Source of the DNA: Xanthobacteraceae bacterium
Lineage (GTDB): Bacteria > Pseudomonadota > Alphaproteobacteria > Rhizobiales > Xanthobacteraceae
Reading direction: 5' to 3'
Assembly (NCBI GenBank): GCA_019747015.1
Contig: JAIERI010000246.1
Location: 1 to 34,908, forward strand
Length of the DNA stretch: 34,908 nt
The translations under genes and the position numbers were made by a program. A model generated the notes under the pieces. It was not told the origin of the DNA and ran no database searches. It saw only the letters and a list, made by a program, of their open reading frames with translations. Of this stretch, positions 25,706-34,100 are shown piece by piece. The number at the start of each line of letters is the position of its first letter. Positions within the stretch are counted from its first letter, which is position 1.

Positions 25706-27226
25706 TCAGCTTGCTTCCGCCAGCAGCGACAATTGCCGCGGCTGCGGCTCAGTCTCGCTATGGTCGGTCAGCGGCGTCGGATAAGCGCCGGTGAAGCAAT
25801 GATCGGAGAATTTGGGCTGCGCCGGATCGCGGCCCGGCTCGCCGACGGCGCGATACATGCCGTCGATCGACAGGAATGCCAGCGAATCCGCGCCGATGAT
25901 GTCGCGCATTTCCTCAAGAGAGTGCGTGGCGGCGAGCAGCCCGGAGCGGTCGGGTAGGTCGATGCCGTAATAATCCGGATAAAGGATCGGCGGCGAGGCG
26001 AGGCGGAAATGCACTTCCTTCGCGCCGGCATCGCGCATCATGCGCACGATTTTCTTCGAGGTGGTGCCGCGCACCAGCGAGTCGTCGATTAAGATGATGC
26101 GCTTGCCTTCGATGGCGGCGCGGTTGGCGGAATGCTTCATGCGTACGCCAAGCTCGCGCACGCTCTGTGTCGGCTGGATGAAGGTACGGCCGACATAATG
26201 GTTGCGGATGATGCCAAGTTCGAACGGCACGCCTGAGACCTGGCTATATCCAACGGCGGCCGGCACGCCGGAATCCGGCACCGGCACTACCACGTCGACA
26301 TCGACATGACTCTCTCGCGCGAGTTGCGCGCCGAAGCCTTTGCGGACCTCATAAACCGAACGTCCGCCAACGATGGAGTCAGGGCGGGCGAAATAGATAT
26401 ATTCGAAGATGCAGGGACGTGGCGGCTGCGGCGGGAAGGGTTTGTGGATTTCCTCACCCTTTTCGTCGAACACGATGACTTCGCCGGGCTCGATATCGCG
26501 GATGTAACGCGCGCCGATGATGTCGAGCGCACAGGTCTCCGACGCAAGGATAGGACAGCCGTCGAGTTCGCCGAGCACCAGCGGGCGGATGCCGAGCGGA
26601 TCGCGTGCGCCAATCAGCTTTTTGTTGGTGAGGGCGACCAGCGCATAGGCGCCTTCGATGGCGCGCAGCGCCTCGATATAGCGTTCGATAAAACGGTTAC
26701 GCTTGGAATGCGCGACCAGATGCAGGATCACCTCGGTGTCGGTGGTGGACTGCATCATGGCGCCTTGGCGGACGAGGTCGCGGCGCAGCGTCAGGCCGTT
26801 GGTGAGATTGCCGTTATGGGCGACGGCGAAACCGCCGGCATTGAGTTCGGCGAACAGCGGCTGGACGTTGCGCAGGATAGTTTCGCCGGTGGTTGAGTAG
26901 CGCACATGGCCGACGGCGGTTTCGCCGGGGAGGCGGGAGATGACTTCACCGCGGGAGAAGGTGTCGCCGACAAGGCCGAGTCTGCGTTCGGAATGAAATC
27001 TGTGGCCGTCGAAGGAGACGATGCCGGCGGCTTCCTGGCCGCGATGTTGAAGGGCGTGAAGACCGAGGGCGGTAATGGCGGCGGCGTCGGGATGGCCGTA
27101 GATGCCGAAGACCCCGCATTCCTCGCGCAGCGTGTCGCCGTCGCCGTGAAGCTCGATGTCGCGCGGATCGCGCAAACCGGATTGGGAATCCTCGCCGCTG
27201 GACGTGCTGGTCATCTCATCCACCAT
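25706..27226 (-). CDS. purF: Amidophosphoribosyltransferase
   Basis: PurF makes phosphoribosylamine from PRPP and glutamine, the committed step of purine synthesis. The 506-residue protein has a propeptide ending before Cys37 ([11 protein letters not shown]), the N-terminal nucleophile after self-cleavage, the Ntn glutaminase domain (37 to about 260), and a PRPP-transferase domain with the binding loop [14 protein letters not shown] (377-390). [13 protein letters not shown] is the usual interdomain segment. The length and propeptide are normal. Start ATG 27226 has GGAAAAG just upstream; an ATG at 27214 is an alternative. Two large palindromes occupy its leader, the nearer ending 15 nt before the ATG. 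cvpA lies upstream on the same strand, a common pairing. Confidence 0.96.
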   Translation of the reverse strand: MVDEMTSTSSGEDSQSGLRDPRDIELHGDGDTLREECGVFGIYGHPDAAAITALGLHALQHRGQEAAGIVSFDGHRFHSERRLGLVGDTFSRGEVISRLPGETAVGHVRYSTTGETILRNVQPLFAELNAGGFAVAHNGNLTNGLTLRRDLVRQGAMMQSTTDTEVILHLVAHSKRNRFIERYIEALRAIEGAYALVALTNKKLIGARDPLGIRPLVLGELDGCPILASETCALDIIGARYIRDIEPGEVIVFDEKGEEIHKPFPPQPPRPCIFEYIYFARPDSIVGGRSVYEVRKGFGAQLARESHVDVDVVVPVPDSGVPAAVGYSQVSGVPFELGIIRNHYVGRTFIQPTQSVRELGVRMKHSANRAAIEGKRIILIDDSLVRGTTSKKIVRMMRDAGAKEVHFRLASPPILYPDYYGIDLPDRSGLLAATHSLEEMRDIIGADSLAFLSIDGMYRAVGEPGRDPAQPKFSDHCFTGAYPTPLTDHSETEPQPRQLSLLAEAS

Positions 27227-27241
27227 GCTTTTCCGCTAGTA

Positions 27242-27294
27242 GTTCAGAAGTTCGCTTCACTATCTCGGCGACCCTTTCAAGCGAACTTCTGAAC
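27242..27294. repeat. Large palindrome I in the purF leader
   Basis: GTTCAGAAGTTCGCTT (27242-27257) and AAGCGAACTTCTGAAC (27279-27294) are perfect 16-bp arms around a 21-bp spacer. It lies 15 bp before the purF ATG. Its core GAAGTTCG is shared with the next palindrome. Confidence 0.85.
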
Positions 27295-27322
27295 CTAAAC
27301 CACGCCAGAATTGTAAGTTGCC

Positions 27323-27394
27323 AGTGTCCCTTCGATTCCGAAGTTCGTATAAAAGCGTACAGCAAAATCGTACGAACTTCGGAATCGGGACACT
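27323..27394. repeat. Large palindrome II in the purF leader
   Basis: The left arm AGTGTCCC (27323-27330), an unpaired TTC, then GATTCCGAAGTTCGTA (27334-27349), pairs with TACGAACTTCGGAATC (27371-27386) and GGGACACT (27387-27394): 24 paired bases broken only by the TTC bulge, with a 21-nt loop. It lies between cvpA and palindrome I. The whole looks like a small inverted-repeat mobile or regulatory element. Confidence 0.85.
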
Positions 27395-27454
27395 CAGTCA
27401 GGAGCAAGGTGTAACCGAAGACAGGTTAAGGTTTTCGGCATCAAGCCCCTAAGG

Positions 27455-28081
27455 TTAACGTCCGGCCGGCTTGCCATCGATCAGCGATTTCATGCCGTCG
27501 CGGGCCGATTTGGCATACCCGCCATCATTCGTATCCGGAGCCGAATCGGTCTGTTCGTCCTCCGGCTTGGTCTTCTTGAACCTCTTTAAAATGGTGTTTT
27601 CAGGGTCATCCGGCAAGAGCGACAACAGCCAATCCCCAGTGGCCTGCATTACCGGGCGGGACTTGGCCGAGCGTACCCAGTCTGGCTGCTGCTTATCGGG
27701 CACCAGCCATGCGAAAAACAGGAACGCCACCACCATAATAAGCAATCCGCGGGCGAGGCCGAACAGGAAGCCCAAGGTGCGGTCGAGAGCGCCGATGCGT
27801 GAATCCAGAATCATATCTGATATGCGCACCGTGATGATCGACACCACGATCAGGGTGAGAATGAACACGCCCGCGATCACCGCGACGGTGGCCACGGTGT
27901 CGTTGTTGAAATAGGTTTTCGCGGTCGGCAGCAGCTTCTGGTAGGCGTAGAGCGTGGTCAGCGCTGCGGTGCCCCAAGCCGCGATCGACAGGATCTCGCG
28001 CATGAAGCCGCGGATCATCGCGAGCAGGCCGGACAGCAGCATCACGGCAAGGACGATAATATCGAGAAGGGTAATCGGCAT
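27455..28081 (-). CDS. cvpA: CvpA-family membrane protein
   Basis: A 208-residue inner-membrane protein with four hydrophobic segments in the first 145 residues (ITLLDIIVLAVMLLSGLLAM; a segment around ILSIAAWGTAALTTLYAY; VATVAVIAGVFILTLIVVSI; LARGLLIMVVAFLFFAWLV) and a polar, probably disordered cytoplasmic tail. GFMREILSIAAW and DRTLGFLFGLARG are typical of CvpA, named for colicin V production in E. coli and since linked to envelope stress tolerance. The start ATG 28081 is chosen from the family beginning MPITLLDII; the frame stays open to 28225. It lies upstream of purF on the same strand, the usual arrangement. Confidence 0.92.
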   Translation of the reverse strand: MPITLLDIIVLAVMLLSGLLAMIRGFMREILSIAAWGTAALTTLYAYQKLLPTAKTYFNNDTVATVAVIAGVFILTLIVVSIITVRISDMILDSRIGALDRTLGFLFGLARGLLIMVVAFLFFAWLVPDKQQPDWVRSAKSRPVMQATGDWLLSLLPDDPENTILKRFKKTKPEDEQTDSAPDTNDGGYAKSARDGMKSLIDGKPAGR

Positions 28082-28278
28082 CGGCTGGTCCGCATAATGA
28101 CGACGGACCCGAATCGGATCGTGTCGCGCTGGCTTTAAGTGACGGCGAGTTGATGTGGCCTGCAAGGCCTGCGCGGCTGTATAGCGCCCGATTTTCGCAT
28201 CGTCACCCGCCTGACACGGTTGCATAGGCCGAATCGGGACAAAGCCGTGAATTTTCTGTCGCCTGTGGCTTTTCGCGC

Positions 28279-29670
28279 CTATTTGCGGGCTTTCCCGCGC
28301 GCGGCAATGTCCGCCACCAGTGTGGTGAGTGATCCGACGCTGTTCAGGTTCAGCCCGCTATCGCCACCCGGCTCACCACGCGCAGTTTCAGGCAAGACGG
28401 CGCGGGCAAATCCGAGTTTGGCGGCTTCCTTCAGCCGGGCAGATGTCTGCGCCACCGGCCGCACCGCACCCGACAGGGAAATTTCGCCGAAATATACTGC
28501 GTCCACCGGCAGCGGCGCGTTGGTGAGCGAGGAGACGAGGGCTGCGGCTGCGGCCAGATCGGCTGCGGGCTCCTGAATCCGCAAGCCTCCCGCGACATTC
28601 AGATATACGTCGTGGCCCGACAGCTTGACGCCACAATGCGCCTCCAGCACTGCCAGCACCATCGACAGTCGGCTCGGATCCCATCCCACAACGGCGCGGC
28701 GTGGCGTACCCAAGGATGTCGGCGCGACCAGCGCCTGCAATTCGACCAATACCGGCCGCGTGCCCTCGATGCCGGCGAACACCGCGGTGCCCGGGCTTCC
28801 AAGATCGCGCTCGGAGAGAAACAATTCCGACGGGTTGGAGACCTCGCGCAGGCCGAGACCCGTCATCTCGAATACGCCGATCTCGTCGGTGGGACCGAAA
28901 CGATTTTTCACCGCGCGCAGGATGCGGAATTGTTGCGAGCCTTCGCCTTCGAAACTGAGCACCGCGTCGACCATATGCTCGACGACGCGGGGTCCGGCGA
29001 TCTGGCCATCTTTCGTGACGTGACCGACCAGAATGAGCGCCGCCCCGGATTTTTTTGCAAAGCGAATGAGTGCCTGCGCCGAGGCGCGAACCTGCGTCAC
29101 GGTGCCGGGCGCGGATTCCACAGTGTCGGTCCACATGGTCTGAATGGAATCGATCACCACAAGGCGAGGGGCCTTGCCCTCGGACAGTGTAGCGATGATG
29201 TCTTCGACCGAGGTTTCCGCCGCGAGTTGTACGGCGGCGTCCGCAAGTCCGAGACGTTCGGCGCGCAGCCGTACCTGGCCGACAGCCTCTTCGCCGGAAA
29301 TATAGACCGCGCGATGGCCCGCGCGCGCCAAGAGGCTGGTGGCTTGCGTCAGCAACGTCGATTTGCCGATGCCGGGGTCGCCCGCCATCAACAACACCGA
29401 GCCGCGCACAAAGCCGCCGCCGGTGACGCGATCGAGTTCGCCCATGCCGGATGGCAGGCGTGGCGCTTCCTGCGTGGCGCCCGTGAGCGACTCCAGCGTG
29501 AACAGCCGGCCCTTGCGTTTTGGACGGATGCTGACCGGCATCGCGGCAGCAGAGATAGAATCTTCCTCCGACAGTGTATTCCACTCGCCGCAGGATTCGC
29601 ATTTGCCTTGCCACTTGTTATAGGCGGCGCCGCAATTCTGGCAGACGAAGGAGGGGGCGTGTTTGGCCAT
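28279..29670 (-). CDS. radA: DNA repair protein RadA
   Basis: RadA (Sms) is a RecA-like branch-migration helicase in recombinational repair. The 463-residue product has an N-terminal C4 zinc finger (Cys10, Cys13, Cys24, Cys27), the Walker A GDPGIGKST (97-105), Walker B LVVIDSIQ, the family-specific KNRFG motif (255-259) and a C-terminal Lon-protease-like domain lacking proteolytic function in this family. Start ATG 29670 (MAKHAPSFVC) is set by the zinc-finger spacing; the 39 extra residues upstream are alr sequence read in another frame. It lies 10 nt after alr and about 200 nt before cvpA on the same strand. Confidence 0.96.
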   Translation of the reverse strand: MAKHAPSFVCQNCGAAYNKWQGKCESCGEWNTLSEEDSISAAAMPVSIRPKRKGRLFTLESLTGATQEAPRLPSGMGELDRVTGGGFVRGSVLLMAGDPGIGKSTLLTQATSLLARAGHRAVYISGEEAVGQVRLRAERLGLADAAVQLAAETSVEDIIATLSEGKAPRLVVIDSIQTMWTDTVESAPGTVTQVRASAQALIRFAKKSGAALILVGHVTKDGQIAGPRVVEHMVDAVLSFEGEGSQQFRILRAVKNRFGPTDEIGVFEMTGLGLREVSNPSELFLSERDLGSPGTAVFAGIEGTRPVLVELQALVAPTSLGTPRRAVVGWDPSRLSMVLAVLEAHCGVKLSGHDVYLNVAGGLRIQEPAADLAAAAALVSSLTNAPLPVDAVYFGEISLSGAVRPVAQTSARLKEAAKLGFARAVLPETARGEPGGDSGLNLNSVGSLTTLVADIAARGKARK

Positions 29671-29680
29671 CGGGCGGAAA

Positions 29681-30901
29681 TCAAACCTCGCCGCGATAGA
29701 CGCGTGCGAAGCGGCGGCCGAGGCTGGTGAGTACCTCGTAGCCGATGGTGTCGAAATGCTGCGCGAGTTCATCGACGGTGATGCCATCGCCGATCAGCGT
29801 AACGAACTGTCCGCGCCGCATCGCGCCATCCGGCACCTCGGTGATATCGATCGCCATTAGATCCATCGAGATGCGCCCGGCGACCGGACAGCGCTGCCCT
29901 GCGACGATGACTTCGGCGCTGCGCATGCCATCAATGCTGCCGGCGGCACGAAAATATCCGTCGGCATAACCGGCCGTGACGATGGCCAGTTTGGTTGGAC
30001 GATGTGCGGTCCATATGCCGCCATAGCCGACGGTTTCACCCTTTGGTACATCGCGGATTTGCGCGACACGGGCTTTCAGGTTGACCACCGGATGCATGGG
30101 CGTGTCGGCTTCCGGCGTTGGATTGATGCCGTAGAGTGCCGCGCCAGGCCGGACCATGTCGAACTGGAATTGCGGTCCGAGAAAAATACCGGATGAACTG
30201 GCCAGCGATGCCGGTATGCCGCTGAAGAGCGAGGCAATCCCCCGGAAGGAATCAAGCTGGCGTGTGTTGGCGGGATGGTTGATGTCTTCAGAACTGGACA
30301 GATGGCTCATCACCAGCGCGATGCCATGATCCTCCATCTGGATCCACGGCAACAGGCTTTGCGCTTCCGCGATGGTCAACCCGAGCCGGTTCATTCCGGT
30401 GTCGATCTGGATCGCCGCGGCTCCGCGCCAGCCGCTGGCGCCGCGAAAGGCCTGCCATTCGGCGAGTTCGCCGAGATCGCCGATCACCGGGCGGCAATTG
30501 AGTTCGGCGAAGGCGTCGCCGCAGTTGGCGAAGAAACCGTCCAGCACGTAAATCGTGGCGTTGCGCGCGGCTTTTCGCGCCAGCTTCGCCTCGTCGAGGG
30601 TCGCGACGAAAAACGTCTTGCATCCCGCGATCGCGAGGCGTCGCGTCACTTGCGTCAAACCACAGCCGTAAGCGTCGGCTTTCACCACGGCGGCACATTC
30701 GGCCGGCACCGCGCGGCTGTCGAGGCTGCTCCAGTTCGCGGCGATGGCATCCAGATCGATGGTGAGAATGCCAGGCGTGGAGTCGCGGGTGCGCGCATCC
30801 AGCATCGCGGCAGTGTCATCGTATCCGGCGGAAACGGTCTTGGGATCGGAAATGAGGTTCATGACAGGCGAGTTGGCCTTGGCTGTTCGGCGACTGACCA
30901 T
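29681..30901 (-). CDS. alr: Alanine racemase
   Basis: Alr is a PLP enzyme that interconverts L- and D-alanine for peptidoglycan. Taking ATG 30901 the protein is 406 residues. The PLP lysine is Lys74 in VVKADAYGCG, and the second catalytic base is Tyr293 in GYGGIWTA; the conserved dimer contacts GMNRLG and HLSSSED are present. The start is uncertain: ATG 30862 (MNLISDPKTV) also fits, and neither has a clear ribosome binding site. The N-terminal 45 residues before the fold are variable in this family. It lies 23 nt after the dnaB stop and 10 nt before radA, so the three are very likely one transcript. Confidence 0.94.
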   Translation of the reverse strand: MVSRRTAKANSPVMNLISDPKTVSAGYDDTAAMLDARTRDSTPGILTIDLDAIAANWSSLDSRAVPAECAAVVKADAYGCGLTQVTRRLAIAGCKTFFVATLDEAKLARKAARNATIYVLDGFFANCGDAFAELNCRPVIGDLGELAEWQAFRGASGWRGAAAIQIDTGMNRLGLTIAEAQSLLPWIQMEDHGIALVMSHLSSSEDINHPANTRQLDSFRGIASLFSGIPASLASSSGIFLGPQFQFDMVRPGAALYGINPTPEADTPMHPVVNLKARVAQIRDVPKGETVGYGGIWTAHRPTKLAIVTAGYADGYFRAAGSIDGMRSAEVIVAGQRCPVAGRISMDLMAIDITEVPDGAMRRGQFVTLIGDGITVDELAQHFDTIGYEVLTSLGRRFARVYRGEV

Positions 30902-30924
30902 ATCACGAACCGGGGAGGGGACGA

Positions 30925-32421
30925 TCAATTTCGTCCGAGCAAATTGTCCTCTTCCGCAAGGTCAGAGAAGCGTGTCACGGACGCATCGAACTGCAGCTTG
31001 ATGGTGCCGGTCGGGCCGTGGCGCTGTTTGCCGATGATGACTTCGGCCTTGCCGTGGACCTGCGACATGTCCAGTTGCCACTTCTCATAGTCCGGCGTGC
31101 CGATCTTCGGTTCCTTGTTCTGGAGATAATATTCCTCGCGGAACACGAACAGCACGACGTCGGCGTCCTGCTCGATCGAGCCGGATTCACGCAGGTCCGA
31201 CAATTGCGGCCGCTTGTCGTCGCGGCTTTCGACCTGACGTGAGAGCTGCGACAGCGCGATGATCGGGATGTTGAGTTCTTTCGCCAGCGCCTTGAGGCTG
31301 GTAGTGATCTCGGTGATCTCCTGCACGCGGTTGTCGGAGCGCCGGCCCGACCCCGATAGCAACTGGATGTAGTCGATGATGAGAAGGTCGAGACCCTTTT
31401 GCCGTTTCAGCCGCCGCGCGCGCGCCGACAACTGGGCAATCGACAGACCGCCAGTGTCGTCGACATGGAATTGTAGGTTCTGCATCTCGATCGCGTGATC
31501 GCGAATCTTGTCGAAATCGTTTTCGGTGATACCGCCGCGGCGGATAGAACTCGACGAGATGCCCGTGCGCTCGGCGAGAATACGGGTGGCGAGCTGTTCG
31601 GCCGACATTTCCAGAGAGAAGAAGCCGACGATGCCGCCATTAATCGACTTCATCTGGCCGTCGGCCTGCACTTCGCCGCGCCAGTTGCGCGCGACGTTGT
31701 AGGCGATGTTGGTGGCGAGCGCGGTCTTGCCCATCGCCGGGCGCCCCGCGAGGATGATCAGGTCGGAGGGTTGCAGGCCGCCCATCTTGATGTCCATGTC
31801 GCGCAGGCCCGATGCCAGACCGGAGAGATTGCCGTCGCGCTCGAAAGCCTTAGCGGCCATGTCGATCGCAACGGTCAGCGCGTTACCGAACTTCTGGAAG
31901 CCGCCATCATAGCGGCCGCTCTCGGCGAGTTCGTAAAGCCTGCGCTCGGCATCCTCGATCTGCGCGCGGGGCGCGAAGTCTACCGGCGCGTCGAACGCGA
32001 CATTGACCATGTCTTCGCCGATCCGGATCAGATCGCGGCGCAGCGCAAGCTCATAGACGGTGCGGCCATAGTCCTGCGCGTTGATAATGGTGGTCGCTTC
32101 GGCGGCAAGACGGGCGAGATATTGCGCCACGGTCATGCCGCCGAGGTCGGTCTCCGCAGGCAGGAAAGTTTTTAGCGTCACGGGTGTAGCGACCTTGCCG
32201 GCGCGGATGATGCTGCCGGCGGTCTCGAAGATCACCTGGTGGATGGCCTCATAGAAATGTTTCGGCTCGAGGAAGTCCGAGACGCGATAGAACGCATCGT
32301 TGTTGACCAGAATGGCGCCGAGCAGGGCTTGTTCAGCCTCGATATTGTGAGGAGCGGTCCGATAGGCCGGTGTGCCGGCATCGGGTGCGAGCTTCACGAT
32401 ATTCGAATCGGTAATGGCCAT
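30925..32421 (-). CDS. dnaB: Replicative DNA helicase DnaB
   Basis: DnaB is the hexameric 5'-3' helicase that unwinds DNA at the replication fork. From ATG 32421 it has 498 residues: the N-terminal collar domain (about 25-130, beginning APHNIEAEQALLGAIL), a linker, and a RecA-like motor with Walker A GRPAMGKTA (226-234), Walker B LDLLIIDYIQLL, and the DLRESGSIEQDADVV arginine-finger region. The start follows the family consensus MAITDSNIVKLAP; ATGs at 32442 and 32499 extend it by residues unlike the family. No strong ribosome binding site is visible. A hairpin with an A-run on this strand lies about 60-90 nt upstream. No intein interrupts the motor. Confidence 0.96.
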   Translation of the reverse strand: MAITDSNIVKLAPDAGTPAYRTAPHNIEAEQALLGAILVNNDAFYRVSDFLEPKHFYEAIHQVIFETAGSIIRAGKVATPVTLKTFLPAETDLGGMTVAQYLARLAAEATTIINAQDYGRTVYELALRRDLIRIGEDMVNVAFDAPVDFAPRAQIEDAERRLYELAESGRYDGGFQKFGNALTVAIDMAAKAFERDGNLSGLASGLRDMDIKMGGLQPSDLIILAGRPAMGKTALATNIAYNVARNWRGEVQADGQMKSINGGIVGFFSLEMSAEQLATRILAERTGISSSSIRRGGITENDFDKIRDHAIEMQNLQFHVDDTGGLSIAQLSARARRLKRQKGLDLLIIDYIQLLSGSGRRSDNRVQEITEITTSLKALAKELNIPIIALSQLSRQVESRDDKRPQLSDLRESGSIEQDADVVLFVFREEYYLQNKEPKIGTPDYEKWQLDMSQVHGKAEVIIGKQRHGPTGTIKLQFDASVTRFSDLAEEDNLLGRN

Positions 32422-32483
32422 GTCTGTTGGGTGCGCTTTCATGGTGGCGAATGCAGGGCGCGTATCTGGCACTCGTGCCCAAG

Positions 32484-32507
32484 GCCGCGAAAGCGGCAAC
32501 TTTTTTT
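32484..32507 (+). terminator. Terminator-like hairpin plus T-run in the dnaB leader (+ orientation)
   Basis: GCCGC (32484-32488), GAAA loop, GCGGC (32493-32497), AAC, then seven T (32501-32507) is a textbook intrinsic terminator shape on the + strand. No + strand gene ends here. On the minus strand the same bases give TATAAA (32505-32510), a possible -10 box for dnaB, with the hairpin then in its leader. Confidence 0.5.
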
Positions 32508-32570
32508 ATACACGATTCACACATGCGGTAATCGGGGTGGGGAGATTGTTGTGATTGGTGCTTGACGGGC

Positions 32571-33821
32571 TTACTCGCCCGCCATCCGCAGCCGGGGCCC
32601 TTTGGCCGCCTCGACGCCGCGCAGCCGCTGCTCTTCGGCGGTGATGTAATCGCGAGTGATCGGAACGACATCCTGCCGTTTGCTGAGCTGGATCTGGAAC
32701 ACCATGACATTCTGCTTGCGGAAGCTCATCTCGGAGACCGCGAGATAAAATTCCCACATCCGTACAAAGCGTTCGTCATAGAGCCGCGCGGCTTCCTCCC
32801 GGCGCGCCAGGAACCGTTCGCGCCAGGCCTTCAAAGTCTCGGCATAATGAAGGCGCAGGATTTCGATGTCCTCCACCAACAGCCCCGAACGTTCGATGGA
32901 GGGCAGGACTTCGGAGAGGGCGGGGATATAGCCGCCAGGGAATATATATTTGGCGATCCAGGGGTTGGTGATGCCGGGGCCTTCGGGGCGGCCGATTGCA
33001 TGCAACAGCATGACGCCATCATCGGTCATCAGTTCGGCACAGCGCCGGAAGAAGGTCTCGTAATAGTCCACACCGACATGTTCGAACATTCCGACCGATA
33101 CGATGCGCTGGAACGGTCCGGGAATGATCCGGTAGTCCTGCAATACGAACCTTGCGCTTTGGGTGAGGTTCTTTTCGCCGGCGCGCGCATTGGAGACTTG
33201 AAGCTGCTCCTGTGACAGCGTCACACCGGTCACATCCGCGCCGGTGATCTCCGCTAGATACAGGCCAAGGCCACCCCAGCCAGAACCGATGTCCAGCACC
33301 CGGTAGCCGGGACGGACCAGCAGCTTCGCAGCGATATGGCGTTTTTTGGCGAGCTGGGCGTCGTCTAGAGTGGAGTCGGGTGTCTCGAAATAGGCGCAGC
33401 TGTATTGCTTGTCGGCGTCGAGGAAGAGCGAATACAGCCGCCCGTCGAGATCGTAATGGCTTGAGATGTTGCGTTGCGCACGGGTCAGTGTGTTGAACTG
33501 ATGCCAGCCTCTCATCATAAAACGCAGGAAGTCGATCAGCTTGACCCAGCGTGGCATCACGAAAGGCTGCGCCAGTCCGATTGCGAGCAGATCTGCGATC
33601 GAGCCTTTCTCCATCACAAACAGACCATCGGTGTAGATTTCGCCCAAGGCGAGTTCAGGATCGAGGAGGAAGCGCCATTCGGCGGCGGCTGTGACGAAGC
33701 GCGCGGCAACCGGCTCGCCGGTGCTGTCGCCGCAAGTAAAAGATCGGCCGTCGCTGGTGATGAAGGTAATAGAGCCGGTGCGGATAAACCGGCTCAGGAA
33801 AAGTTTCAGTAGATAGTGCAT
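32571..33821 (-). CDS. Cyclopropane-fatty-acyl-phospholipid synthase family protein
   Basis: A 416-residue SAM-dependent enzyme of the CFA synthase / mycolic acid cyclopropane family, which methylenates double bonds of membrane phospholipid acyl chains. It has the N-terminal lipid-binding region (about 1-120), the active-site Cys142 in KQYSCAYFE, the SAM loop DIGSGWGGL (177-185), and later segments GMFEHVGVDYYETFF and IFPGGYIPALSEV with the usual catalytic Glu/His/Tyr neighbourhood. Start ATG 33821; the frame remains open for 50 residues upstream that look non-coding. Its downstream neighbour on the strand is dnaB, 150 nt away. Relatives can also make other methylated fatty acids, so exact product is not certain. 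Confidence 0.92.
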   Translation of the reverse strand: MHYLLKLFLSRFIRTGSITFITSDGRSFTCGDSTGEPVAARFVTAAAEWRFLLDPELALGEIYTDGLFVMEKGSIADLLAIGLAQPFVMPRWVKLIDFLRFMMRGWHQFNTLTRAQRNISSHYDLDGRLYSLFLDADKQYSCAYFETPDSTLDDAQLAKKRHIAAKLLVRPGYRVLDIGSGWGGLGLYLAEITGADVTGVTLSQEQLQVSNARAGEKNLTQSARFVLQDYRIIPGPFQRIVSVGMFEHVGVDYYETFFRRCAELMTDDGVMLLHAIGRPEGPGITNPWIAKYIFPGGYIPALSEVLPSIERSGLLVEDIEILRLHYAETLKAWRERFLARREEAARLYDERFVRMWEFYLAVSEMSFRKQNVMVFQIQLSKRQDVVPITRDYITAEEQRLRGVEAAKGPRLRMAGE

Positions 33822-34100
33822 TGCCACGATCCACGGTTTTCGCGGGCACGGCTGAAGACATGAATACCGGCCGCAGCCCGTACGGCGGCCCGTGCTAACG
33901 GAGGCCTCTAGGATAAGATTTGCGCCAAACGCCGATTTTGGCAATGCGCCAGAAGCAGAGCCGTTCCGCAATTTAGCCTCACGCAGTTGCGAAATCTGCG
34001 CGCTTCCATTCGTGCGATAATCCGTTAATGGTGACGCGCGATCCCATGTTCAGGCGGGCGCGCCAGTGCCCCCGGCTTAAAAGATTCTGGAGAATGACGG

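Noticed and set aside
27216-27407. A 63-codon minus-strand frame upstream of purF
   Set aside because: It is only a translation of the two palindromes; the residues mirror the inverted repeats and there is no ribosome binding site.
28388-29730. Two long open frames overlapping radA on either strand (408 and 372 codons)
   Set aside because: Both are other-frame readings of radA, which has complete motifs over the same bases.
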